Shown one piece after another: positions 15,417 through 23,496 of a stretch of DNA of 39,977 nt. Position numbers and translations under genes: made by a program. The stretch is from Collinsella aerofaciens (GTDB lineage: Bacteria; Actinomycetota; Coriobacteriia; Coriobacteriales; Coriobacteriaceae). Location: assembly GCF_028207065.1 (NCBI RefSeq), contig NZ_JAQLFP010000001.1:1-39977 (forward strand), written 5' to 3'. Position 1 is the first letter of the stretch. The number at the start of each line of letters is the position of its first letter. The notes below the pieces were generated by a model. It was not told where the DNA came from, searched no databases, and saw only the letters and a program-made list of their open reading frames with translations.

Positions 15417-16684
15417 GCGAGCTCCTCTTCAAAGTTGTCGATCAGGTTGTTGCCCAGGCGGACGACGGCGGCGCGGGTGCGCTCGTCGGTGGCGGAAAGC
15501 GCGGCGTCCTCCAGCTTGGCGCGGATGAACAGGTCCTCGGCGGCGTTTTGGTCAAGGCCGCGGCAGGCGAGGTAGAACAGCTGCTCGTCGCGGACGTGAC
15601 CGATGGTGGCGCCGTGGTTGCCGGCGACGTCGTCCTCGTCGCAGAGGATGACGGGAACGGTCTTGTTGTCGACGCCCTTGTTGGCCAAAAGCACCGTCTC
15701 GCGCTCGGTGCCGGTTGCACCCTTGCAGCCGTGCACGAGGTCGATGGTGCCGCGGTAGACCTTCTTGGCCGTGCCGGTCAGCACGCCGTTGGCGTCGATC
15801 TCGCACTCGGTCTTGCGACCGCGGTGGCGCAGCTCGTAGTTAAAGTCGCGCACCTGCTCGCGGGCGCCCAGGTAGTCAGTATCGATGGTCACCTTGGCGG
15901 TATCGCCCAGCAGGTCGCCGGCAAGGCCGGTGGCGCTGGCGCCGGCGCCCAGGACGGTGTGTTGCACGTTGACGCGCGCGCCCTCGTCCAGGAACAGGCC
16001 GGTGTCGTCGAGTGCGATCCAGCTATCGTCGAGCGTCTGCACGCAGGTCACGTTGACGGTGGCGTACTCGTGGGCACACACGCGCAGCACGGAGCCCACG
16101 ACACCCTCGCCGGCAACGGGGGAGTCCAGGGCAATAAGCAGATCGAGCGTCGACTGAGGGCGGGCGACGACGTCGATGGCGGCGATGGCCGCGGCGGCAT
16201 CGACACCGCTCACGCGCACGGTAACCGTGGCGTGCTTGCATGCGGGCACATCGATGACGATGCGCTTGGTGGCGTGCTCGGCCAAGTAGGCGTAGGCAGC
16301 CTCGCCCATGCCGGTCTCGAAGGCCTCGGCGGGGGAGAGTTCCTCCTCGAGCTTGATGGTGCCGGCCTGGTAGACGGAGGTGGCGGGCACGTCGAGCTCG
16401 GTCTCGGGCGTGATGCGGGCGCGGTCGGCGGCATCACCGGGGGCAGCGGTACGGCGCTCGGGGAAGCGCTCGGCCATGGCGTTCATGGCGGTGCCAAACG
16501 CGTCGGCAGCGCCGGCAAACTGCTCGTCCAAGCCTTCGACCTCAACGGCATCGGCGGGAGCGGCGACAAGCTCGTCAGAGAGCTCGAGCTTGGTCTGGTT
16601 CATTTTCAACCAGCCCCAGGTTGCTGCGGGCATCGCGTTGACCTGCTCGAGTGTGGTAGCAGCGGTGTTGGTTTCCTGTTTCAT
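15413..16684 (-). CDS. sufD: SufD subunit of the SufBCD scaffold
   Basis: 423 aa from the ATG at 16684; the frame stays open further upstream inside sufB, but TAATG coupling to the sufB stop fixes the start. The C-terminal half has the SufB/SufD beta-helix family sequence: YELRHRGRKTECEIDANGV, KVYRGTIDLVHGCKGATGTE, VPVILCDEDDVAGNHGATIG, DEQLFYLACRGLDQNAA. The N-terminal half is poorly conserved, as usual for SufD. It forms the SufBC2D complex with its neighbours, on which clusters are built. Confidence 0.92.
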   Translation of the reverse strand: MKQETNTAATTLEQVNAMPAATWGWLKMNQTKLELSDELVAAPADAVEVEGLDEQFAGAADAFGTAMNAMAERFPERRTAAPGDAADRARITPETELDVPATSVYQAGTIKLEEELSPAEAFETGMGEAAYAYLAEHATKRIVIDVPACKHATVTVRVSGVDAAAAIAAIDVVARPQSTLDLLIALDSPVAGEGVVGSVLRVCAHEYATVNVTCVQTLDDSWIALDDTGLFLDEGARVNVQHTVLGAGASATGLAGDLLGDTAKVTIDTDYLGAREQVRDFNYELRHRGRKTECEIDANGVLTGTAKKVYRGTIDLVHGCKGATGTERETVLLANKGVDNKTVPVILCDEDDVAGNHGATIGHVRDEQLFYLACRGLDQNAAEDLFIRAKLEDAALSATDERTRAAVVRLGNNLIDNFEEELA

Positions 16685-18096
16685 TATCCGATCGCTCCTT
16701 CCATCTCGAGCTTGATCAGGTTGTTCATCTCGACGGCGTACTCCAGCGGCAGCTCCTTGGAGACCGGGTTGGCAAAGCCGTTGACGATCATGGTGCGGGC
16801 CTCTTCCTCCGAGATGCCGCGGCTCATCAGGTAGAACACCTTGTCGTCGCCGATGCGGCCGATGGTGGCCTCGTGGCCGATGTCGACGTTCTTGGCGCGG
16901 ATGTCCATAGCGGGGATGGTATCGGAGCGGCTCTGGTCGTCGAGCATCAGCGACTGGCAGCTCACGGTTGCCTTGGAACCCTCGGCCTTGGGTGTCGCCA
17001 CAATAGAGCTGCGGAACGTCTGGATGCCGCCACTCTTGGAGATGCCCTTGGTCTCGACGGTCGCCGAGGTCTCGGGGGCGTTGAGCACGACCTTGCAGCC
17101 GGTGTCGAGATTCTGCCCGGCGCCGGCAAAGGTGATGCCGGTAAAGCTCGAGCGAGCGCGGCGGCCGTTGAGCACGCTCATGGGGTAGAGGTAGCCCACG
17201 TGGCTGCCGAAGGAGCCACTGATCCACTCGATGTCGCCGTCCTCGTCCACGCGCGCACGCTTGGTGTTGAGGTTGTACATGTTCTTGGACCAGTTCTCGA
17301 TGGTCGAGTAGCGCAGGTGCGCACGCTTGCCCACAAAGAGCTCGACGGCGCCGGCGTGGAGGTTGGCCACGTTGTACTTGGGCGCGGAGCAACCCTCAAT
17401 AAAGTGCAAGTCGGCATCGTCCTCGACGATGATGAGCGTGTGCTCAAACTGGCCGGCGCCCTTGGCGTTAAGGCGGAAGTAGCTCTGCAGCGGGAAGTCG
17501 AGCTTGGTGCCCTTGGGCACGTAGACAAACGAGCCGCCCGACCATACGGCGCCGTGCAGGGCCGCAAACTTGTGGTCGGTGGGCGGGATGAGCGTCATAA
17601 ACTTCTCGTGGATGAGCGGCTCCCACTGCGGGTCGTGCAGGGCCTCCTCGATGCCGGAATAGACGATACCCATCTTGGACGCGGTGTCCTGCATGTTGTG
17701 GTAGACCAGCTCGGAGTCGTACTGCGCGCCGACGCCCGCCAGGTAGCTGCGCTCGGCCTCGGGGATGCCCAGGCGCTCAAAGGTGTTCTTGATGTCGTCG
17801 GGCACCGACTCCCAGTCGTGCTTTTGGTCGGTGTTGGGCTTGACGTAGGTGACGATGTTGTCCATGTCCAGGCCCTCGATGGAGGGGCCCCACGTCGGAT
17901 CGGGGAAGCGGTTGAAGATCTCGAGGGACTTGAGACGCAGGTCGAGCATCCACTGCGGTTCGTCCTTCTTGGCGCTGATCTCGCGCACGATGTCGGGCGT
18001 GATGCCGGCGTCGAGGCGCTCGAATCCCTCCTCGCCATAGGTGAAGTCGTAGAGGCTGCGGTCGATGTCCGCGACCTCGGTGCGGTTCTTGGTCAT
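16684..18096 (-). CDS. sufB: SufB subunit of the SufBCD scaffold
   Basis: 470 aa, normal length. Strongly conserved scaffold: PPTDHKFAALHGAVWSGGSF, KLDFPLQSYFRLNAKGAGQF, FIEGCSAPKYNVANLHAGAV, NWSKNMYNLNTKRA, and the C-terminal HEATIGRIGDDKVFYLMSRG. These are signature blocks for SufB rather than SufD. It starts 12 bases after the sufC stop with AAAGGGG upstream. With SufC and SufD it assembles Fe-S clusters in an ATP-dependent way. Confidence 0.96.
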   Translation of the reverse strand: MTKNRTEVADIDRSLYDFTYGEEGFERLDAGITPDIVREISAKKDEPQWMLDLRLKSLEIFNRFPDPTWGPSIEGLDMDNIVTYVKPNTDQKHDWESVPDDIKNTFERLGIPEAERSYLAGVGAQYDSELVYHNMQDTASKMGIVYSGIEEALHDPQWEPLIHEKFMTLIPPTDHKFAALHGAVWSGGSFVYVPKGTKLDFPLQSYFRLNAKGAGQFEHTLIIVEDDADLHFIEGCSAPKYNVANLHAGAVELFVGKRAHLRYSTIENWSKNMYNLNTKRARVDEDGDIEWISGSFGSHVGYLYPMSVLNGRRARSSFTGITFAGAGQNLDTGCKVVLNAPETSATVETKGISKSGGIQTFRSSIVATPKAEGSKATVSCQSLMLDDQSRSDTIPAMDIRAKNVDIGHEATIGRIGDDKVFYLMSRGISEEEARTMIVNGFANPVSKELPLEYAVEMNNLIKLEMEGAIG

Positions 18097-18108
18097 TACG
18101 TCGCCCCT

Positions 18109-18909
18109 TTACGCCTGCTGCTCGGCAGCGGCGGCCTCGGCCTGGGCGCGCTGCTCGGCGGCCTCGCGCTCGAAGGTCTCAAAGCCGTTCTTGTCGATCC
18201 AGGGGATGAGCGAGGCGTCGTCCTCGCGCACGATGTGACCCTTGACCATAACGTGGACGCGGTCGACATCCAAGTGCTCCAGGATGCGCGTGTTGTGCGT
18301 GATGATGAGCATGGAGCCGTCGCAGCTCTTGCGGTAGGCGTCCATGCCGTGGCTGACGGTGGAAAGCGCGTCGACGTCCAGGCCCGAGTCGGTCTCGTCG
18401 AGGATGGCGAGCTTGGGCTGCAGCAACAGGAGCTGGAGCATCTCGACCTTCTTCTTCTCGCCGCCCGAGAAGCCCACGCCTAGCTCGCGGTTGAGGTAGG
18501 CGGTATCCATGTTGAGCTCGGCCGCGAGCTCCTTGACGCGACGACGGAATTCCTTGCCCTTCATCTCCAGGCCGGGGCGGCCGGCGATACTGGCGCGCAA
18601 AAAGCTCGACAGTGGCACGCCGGGGATCTCGACCGGGGCCTGGAAGCTCAGGAACAGGCCGGCGCGCGAGCGCTTGTCGGTGGTGAGCCCGGTGATGTCC
18701 TGGCCGTCAAAGACGATGCGGCCGTCGTTGACCGTGTAAACGGGGTCGCCCATGACCAGGTGGCCGAGGGTGGACTTGCCGGCGCCGTTGGGGCCCATCA
18801 GCACGTGGGTCTCGCCGGCGGCGACGTTGAGGTTGACGTTGTGGAGGATGGTCTTCTCGTCCACGGAGGCGGTCAGACCTTCGATGGAAAGCAGCGGATT
18901 TGCGCTCAT
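18109..18909 (-). CDS. sufC: SufC ATPase
   Basis: 266 aa from the ATG at 18909, which has AGAGGGA upstream; an alternative ATG at 18939 would add ten residues with a poorer site. ABC-type ATPase of the SUF system: Walker A GPNGAGKST (39-47), Q-loop FQAP (89-92), signature FSGGE (147-151), Walker B LAILDE (167-172) and switch H205. The C-terminal 25 residues are an Ala/Glu/Gln-rich tail. First gene of the sufCBDSU operon, divergent from rrf2. Confidence 0.95.
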   Translation of the reverse strand: MSANPLLSIEGLTASVDEKTILHNVNLNVAAGETHVLMGPNGAGKSTLGHLVMGDPVYTVNDGRIVFDGQDITGLTTDKRSRAGLFLSFQAPVEIPGVPLSSFLRASIAGRPGLEMKGKEFRRRVKELAAELNMDTAYLNRELGVGFSGGEKKKVEMLQLLLLQPKLAILDETDSGLDVDALSTVSHGMDAYRKSCDGSMLIITHNTRILEHLDVDRVHVMVKGHIVREDDASLIPWIDKNGFETFEREAAEQRAQAEAAAAEQQA

Positions 18910-18995
18910 GCTGTCCCTCTCTGTATATGGTGTACTCATAGGTGTGCTAAACCCTAGGAATCTTCTCGGAATAAAGTTACTATGGGTTCGGCGTT

Positions 18996-19048
18996 AGTCA
19001 AGGGAAAACCCGACTAATCCACTCGACTTTTTAGATGAGGGACATAAT
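18996..19048. promoter_or_regulatory. Divergent sufC/rrf2 promoter region
   Basis: On the minus strand TTGACT (plus-strand 18996-19001) is a good -35 for sufC, but the matching -10 is poor (TAACTT at 16 bp), as expected for an activator-dependent or repressed promoter. On the plus strand TCGACT (19023-19028) and CATAAT (19043-19048), 14 bp apart, or TAATAA two bases on, could serve rrf2. Confidence 0.4.
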
Positions 19049-19077
19049 AATCAGGTTTGTTTGCTCCGCTTGCATAG

Positions 19078-19109
19078 GATTTGGGACAAACAAGCCTGGT
19101 TTTGTCCCA
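19078..19109. promoter_or_regulatory. Inverted repeat before rrf2, candidate operator
   Basis: TGGGACAAAC (19082-19091) faces GTTTTGTCCCA (19099-19109) about 20 bases before the rrf2 start codon. It shares GATTTGGGACAAA and TTTTGTCCC exactly with the repeat at the sufU end (13649-13682). The position downstream of the predicted rrf2 promoter would suit autorepression. Confidence 0.55.
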
Positions 19110-19129
19110 GTAACGATGGTAGGGTAGGT

Positions 19130-19561
19130 ATGCTCATTTCTTCTAAGGGCCGCTATGCCCTCCGACTGATGATCTATATCGCGGCGCTCGGTGACGCCGA
19201 GGGCAAGATTGCTCTGCGCGAGGTTGCCGACCGCGAGCACATTTCGCAGAAGTATCTGGAACAGCTGGTTCGTCCGCTTATGAAGGCTGGCCTGCTTAAG
19301 AGCGTGCGCGGCAAGGGCGGCGGCTACATGATGGCCAAGGATCCCTCCGAGGTGCGTGCTGGCGACATCCTGCGCGCCGTCGAGGGCAGCACGGCTCCGG
19401 TGGCGTGCGATGGCATCGACAACAGCTGCGCCCGCAGCGATCTCTGCTCGACCGTCAAATTCTGGCGCGGTCTGGACGACGTGATCGAAAAGTACGTCGA
19501 CGGCGTGACGTTGGCCGACCTTGCTGCCGTCCCCGAGATTAACTTTGACATCAAGCTGTAG
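19130..19561 (+). CDS. Rrf2-family regulator, probable Fe-S sensor of the suf operon
   Basis: 143 aa from the ATG at 19130; the upstream extension to 19061 overlaps the inverted repeat and is not supported. The winged helix-turn-helix opens with the usual Rrf2 start MLISSKGRYALRLMIYIA, and the recognition helix is in HISQKYLEQLVRPLMKAGLL. Three cysteines C93, C100 and C106 (C-x6-C-x5-C) in the loop after the DNA-binding domain match the cluster-binding triad of IscR-type members. Its divergent position next to sufC strongly suggests it controls suf expression according to Fe-S status. IscR/SufR identity is not assigned because the actinobacterial SufR differs in family. Confidence 0.9.
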   Translation: MLISSKGRYALRLMIYIAALGDAEGKIALREVADREHISQKYLEQLVRPLMKAGLLKSVRGKGGGYMMAKDPSEVRAGDILRAVEGSTAPVACDGIDNSCARSDLCSTVKFWRGLDDVIEKYVDGVTLADLAAVPEINFDIKL

Positions 19562-19614
19562 GTTGAGCGCAATTCCTTAAGATTTCGCGGAGGGTTGTTG
19601 CCGTTTACCGAGGG

Positions 19615-19630
19615 GTTGTTGTGCAACAAC
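19615..19630. repeat. Short perfect inverted repeat
   Basis: GTTGTTG-TG-CAACAAC, between rrf2 and the surface protein gene. It could be an operator or a weak hairpin; there is no T-run. Confidence 0.4.
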
Positions 19631-19700
19631 GGGCGAGCTGCAATACTTATTTTTATCTTTGCAAACTGCACTTTAACTACACCAATGCAGGGAGGATCTT

Positions 19701-21476
19701 ATGCAGCCCAAGCATTCTGCGATTGTCGCGGGCCTGACGCTGGCGCTTTCGTTTGGCGCCGTTTCCGCGCCGGCACCCGCCGCTGCCGAGGAGCCCACGC
19801 CGGGCGTTGCCTCGGATGCGACCGATATCGATAAGGGTCTCTATACCCAGCAGTCCTTTTCGGGTGTGCTGAGGTCGGTCCAGGGCGTTTCGTTTGTTAA
19901 CGTGACTCCCGAGATGAAGTACTTCACCAAATATGAGAGTCACGGCAACTATAACCAGGGCTTTTCGTACGGTGACGGTTATAACGCGCTGGGCTATTAC
20001 CAGTTCGACCGTCGTTGGTCGCTCATTCCGTTTATGAAGCAGGCCTACAACTACAACCCCGAAAAATACAGCATGCTCAAGGATGCGACTGATCGCGGCA
20101 GCGAGATTTCCAACACGAGCAATGCCATGTACGAGAACGGCCAGCTCACCGAGTTGGGCCGTATTGCGCAGGAGGCCTTCCAAGGTGCTTATAACACCGA
20201 CCCTGTTGAGTTCTCGGCTCTGCAGGATGCGTATGCGTACAACTCGTACTATGCGGTGACCGAGGCGTGGCTCAAGAGTGGCCTGGGTATTGATATTTCG
20301 GGCCGTGCCGATTGCGTTAAGGGCATGGTGTGGAGCATCACCAACATGTGCGGCACCGGTGGTTGCAGGGACTTCTTCCGCTGGGCGAATCTCTCCAACG
20401 ATATGTCCGACCGCGAGTTTGTGACGGCGCTTTCCAACAGTGTGGTCAATAACGTGGCGACCAAGTATTCGAGCCAGCCCCAGTATCATGAGGGCTGGAA
20501 GAATCGCTACCGCAACGAGCTGAAGGACTGCTTGGTTTATATCGCCGAGGACGAGGCCGCTGCCGCTGCGACGCCCGTGCAGCCCGAGCCTACGCCGGCG
20601 CCTGATTCGAATGACGACTCGCGTGACGATGCTAACGATGACAGGATGGATGCGCCCTCGACCGATTCTGACGGTGATGGCTCTGCTGGTGGCACTACCA
20701 ACAACGGCTCTACCTCGAACGGCTCAGTTTCGAACGGCTCTGCTGCGGGCGATTCGTCTTCAAGCTCTGCCGGCAATACGGACAGCGCCGCCTCTGGTTC
20801 GACCGACGCTGATACCTCTAACTCATCCACCGGCTCGAGCGATTCGTCCGTTGGCGCCGGCTCTAACAACGGCTCCGGCTCTGACGCAACCCCTGATTCC
20901 GATGCTTCCAAGGATGACTCGAATAAGGCGCCGGACGCTCCCGCTGCTTCGCCTGACAAGAAGCCTTCTTTCTCCGTGCAGCTTGGTTCTACGCTGGGCT
21001 CTTCGCTGATGGCTGGCGTCAATAACGGCTCGACCCAGAACAAGGACAACTCTGATCAGGTTTCCACGGAAAAGACCGAAGCCGCAAAGGGTGGCTCCAA
21101 GGACAAGGCTCCCGAGAAGACCAAATCCGATAAGGGTTCTAGCTCTGAGGAGAAGAGCGACAAGTCCGAACAGAAGAAGGACGAGGACGAGAGCAAGACC
21201 GAGGGCGGAAAGCAGCAGGGCGAGAACAGCGGTAAGGGCAACACCGATGACCAGGTCCAGGGGCAAAATGACTCCAAAACGGTGACCACCACGACCACGA
21301 CGACTACAACTACCAAGTCTTCGGGCGGTAACATGCCCAAGACGGGCGATCTGATTGTGATGGCGAGCCTTGCCAGTGCGAGCTTGGCCACGCTGGGCGC
21401 TACGTCTATCGTAAGTGGTAAGCATAAGCTCGATCAGCAAAAGAAGGCTTCTGGGGAGGACGGCTTGGAGGAGTAA
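19701..21476 (+). CDS. Secreted, sortase-anchored protein with lysozyme-like N-terminal domain
   Basis: 591 aa; the ATG has AGGGAGGA upstream. A signal peptide is seen at 1-29 (hydrophobic AIVAGLTLALSFGAVSA, cut near AAA-EE). Residues about 65-290 form a folded domain with YESHGNYNQGFSYGDGYNAL, YYQFDRRW and four cysteines; the YES..G..YN..YQF pattern resembles lysozyme-superfamily or transglycosylase-like domains, with the glutamate after Y as a possible catalytic residue, but I cannot name the family. About 290-540 is a long Ser/Asp/Asn/Gly then Lys/Glu/Ser low-complexity stalk with a run of threonines. The C-terminus has MPKTG (545-549, an LPXTG variant), a hydrophobic segment and a Lys-rich tail, so the protein is covalently wall-anchored. 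Own terminator. Confidence 0.82.
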   Translation: MQPKHSAIVAGLTLALSFGAVSAPAPAAAEEPTPGVASDATDIDKGLYTQQSFSGVLRSVQGVSFVNVTPEMKYFTKYESHGNYNQGFSYGDGYNALGYYQFDRRWSLIPFMKQAYNYNPEKYSMLKDATDRGSEISNTSNAMYENGQLTELGRIAQEAFQGAYNTDPVEFSALQDAYAYNSYYAVTEAWLKSGLGIDISGRADCVKGMVWSITNMCGTGGCRDFFRWANLSNDMSDREFVTALSNSVVNNVATKYSSQPQYHEGWKNRYRNELKDCLVYIAEDEAAAAATPVQPEPTPAPDSNDDSRDDANDDRMDAPSTDSDGDGSAGGTTNNGSTSNGSVSNGSAAGDSSSSSAGNTDSAASGSTDADTSNSSTGSSDSSVGAGSNNGSGSDATPDSDASKDDSNKAPDAPAASPDKKPSFSVQLGSTLGSSLMAGVNNGSTQNKDNSDQVSTEKTEAAKGGSKDKAPEKTKSDKGSSSEEKSDKSEQKKDEDESKTEGGKQQGENSGKGNTDDQVQGQNDSKTVTTTTTTTTTTKSSGGNMPKTGDLIVMASLASASLATLGATSIVSGKHKLDQQKKASGEDGLEE

Positions 21477-21507
21477 TCTTCCAGATCGTTTTCTATAAGA
21501 GTTTGGG

Positions 21508-21544
21508 ACGGGGTCCGGTGCGGCGGCATCGGGCCCCGTTTTTG
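21508..21544 (+). terminator. Terminator of the surface protein gene
   Basis: A 14-base stem (21508-21521 with 21526-21539, GGCG loop) is followed by TTTTTG. Confidence 0.88.
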
Positions 21545-21615
21545 TTGTGCAACGATTTGTTATGCCCCCTCGGGGGTCTGTTGCTACCGCTGCCCGAAAC
21601 GTTTTCATGTCGATA

Positions 21616-21643
21616 TTGTTGCGCTCTACCCGCTCGCTACAAT
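21616..21643 (+). promoter_or_regulatory. Candidate promoter of the AAA-ATPase-like gene
   Basis: TTGTTG (21616-21621), 16-bp spacer, TACAAT (21638-21643), 33 bases before the GTG start. Confidence 0.5.
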
Positions 21644-21676
21644 GGGCATCGTGCTGCGTTAGAGGGAGAGTTTACG

Positions 21677-23476
21677 GTGTCTGAACAGGCGAATTATGGT
21701 GTTGCTCATGCGTTTGGCGCGCGGTTGCTCAATTATGCGGATAACGCAGCTCTGCCGGTTGAAGTGCACGACTTTTCTGATGCAATCAATTGGTGTTTAC
21801 TCGTCGATAAGACTATGTTTATTGCCGATATATTGGACAGCGAAGCACCTGTTGCGCTTTGTTGTCGGCCCAAGGGTTTTGGCAAGAGCATGAATCTATC
21901 GATGCTCAAATGCTATTTGGAACGATCTGATCACCGACGGCCGGATCGAAGCCCGTTCGTCGGCACCCAGATTTGGCAGGCGGGCGGTGGTCGCTATCGT
22001 GATGAGTACGCGTGTTACCCGGTCATCATGCTCGACTTTTCAGCTGCCGCTGCGAGGCGCGACACCGATGCTGCGGCGGCTATTCGCAGCGCTGTCGCGC
22101 ACGAGTGCGCCCGATTGCTGCCGCTGCTTGACGCGCCTGATCTGTCAAGACGTGAGGTCCGTCTTATCGAGAGGGCGGCGCGTGGGGTGGCCGGCGATAA
22201 GGAGATCGATGCGGCGCTTGGCGTGCTTATTAAACTGCTTCAGACAGCTTTCGATGAGCAGGTTGTTCTTCTGATAGACGACTACGACGCAGTATGTCCA
22301 AAGCGTTTGGGCGCTAAGGACGACGGTAGCGTTGATCCCCTAGAGTCGCTCAGCCGAATGTTGTTCGACACCATTGCCGGCGCCGGCGACTCGTTGCGAT
22401 TGACGTGTCTTATGGGCGAGCGCCCCGGTCCTGCCGAGTTCGCGTTGTCCCAACGTGGGGTTTCCTATCGGTCGGCGACACCGCTGTCGAGCTGGTGTGA
22501 TCGATGGTTCGGTTTTTCGGACGACGAAGTCCAGGTGCTGTTGGATCGCATCGGTCGCAACGGCTGTCTGGATGACGCGCGTGAGTGGCTTGAGGGCTAT
22601 CTGTTTGGTGGTTTTTATTGCTCGATCCCGGAGCGCGTGGTGGACTACGCACATCGCGGTTGCGTCGCGCCCGTTCGGGCAGATCTGTATGGTTACGCCG
22701 ACCGTCTGAGCGCATGCGTCGGCGACTGGAATCTTATGCGCCTGTCCGCACTGTTCGATTTGGTTGAGCCGCATGGGTTTATTGAGGCGCCAGTGCATAT
22801 GCATGCCGAGGAGGTCGATGTCGCCAAGCCCGAAGATATCTGGACTGCGCTGTATCTGTCTGGATTTCTTACGACGGACATGACGGGGCATTCGGAGGAC
22901 GGCGCGTGCCTTCGTTCCCTGCGTCTGCCTAACAACGAAGTGCGTCAGGCGCTCCGTCTTGTAATTCTGGAATGGTTTGAGTGCGCCGTTGAGGATGTTG
23001 GAGTTATCGACTCGTTCCATGACGGCCTGTGTCGAGGAGACGAGGACACTGTAAAGCAAGCTTTGAGCTGTGCTATCGGCGATCTGGGCATCGATGTGGG
23101 CCAATCAGATATGCCGACAGCCTATCATCTGGCGCTTCAGGGGCTCTGCTTTGGATTGCCCGGCTATTGCAATCCCAGCTCCAAGCGAAGTGGCGTCTCG
23201 GATCGCTGGGATATCCAGGTGATTCCCACCGGTCGGGTGTTTGACGTGGCCGACACGCTCGGCATGCTCGATGAGCGACCGCTCATTACGATCAACATGT
23301 TGTACGACCCTGGCGTCGATGCCCTGGGCCTGGAACTGTTGGCGGTTCAGGCGCTGCTCGACATAGAGCGCGACGGCATCGATGATATCCGCGTGCCGCG
23401 CCCCGCCGTCGGGCGCATGCGTTGGGGCTTTGGTTTTGACGGTCAGCGTGTGTCCGTGGTGTGTCAACGACTATAG
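21677..23476 (+). CDS. AAA-ATPase-like (DUF1703-type) protein with degenerate nuclease domain
   Basis: 599 aa from the GTG at 21677, which has GAGGGAGAG upstream. The N-terminal ATPase domain has LLVDKTMFIADIL, then the Walker A CCRPKGFGKSMNLSML (62-77) and Walker B VVLLIDDYD (about 196-204). This is the AAA-ATPase_like family, abundant in gut anaerobes, usually followed by a PD-(D/E)XK nuclease-like C-terminus. Here the C-terminus keeps the fold landmarks YHLALQGLCFGL and SDRWDIQVIPTGR, but the expected E-x-K strand reads ITINMLYD, so the nuclease centre appears lost. The biological role of the family is unknown. It is a single gene, ending 20 bases from the convergent glycosyltransferase. 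Confidence 0.85.
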   Translation: MSEQANYGVAHAFGARLLNYADNAALPVEVHDFSDAINWCLLVDKTMFIADILDSEAPVALCCRPKGFGKSMNLSMLKCYLERSDHRRPDRSPFVGTQIWQAGGGRYRDEYACYPVIMLDFSAAAARRDTDAAAAIRSAVAHECARLLPLLDAPDLSRREVRLIERAARGVAGDKEIDAALGVLIKLLQTAFDEQVVLLIDDYDAVCPKRLGAKDDGSVDPLESLSRMLFDTIAGAGDSLRLTCLMGERPGPAEFALSQRGVSYRSATPLSSWCDRWFGFSDDEVQVLLDRIGRNGCLDDAREWLEGYLFGGFYCSIPERVVDYAHRGCVAPVRADLYGYADRLSACVGDWNLMRLSALFDLVEPHGFIEAPVHMHAEEVDVAKPEDIWTALYLSGFLTTDMTGHSEDGACLRSLRLPNNEVRQALRLVILEWFECAVEDVGVIDSFHDGLCRGDEDTVKQALSCAIGDLGIDVGQSDMPTAYHLALQGLCFGLPGYCNPSSKRSGVSDRWDIQVIPTGRVFDVADTLGMLDERPLITINMLYDPGVDALGLELLAVQALLDIERDGIDDIRVPRPAVGRMRWGFGFDGQRVSVVCQRL

Positions 23477-23496
23477 CGGCGGGCGAAAGCCCTTTA

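Noticed and set aside
16873..18483. Long plus-strand frame opposite sufB and sufC
   Set aside because: Antisense shadow of highly conserved suf genes; no own ribosome binding site or motif.
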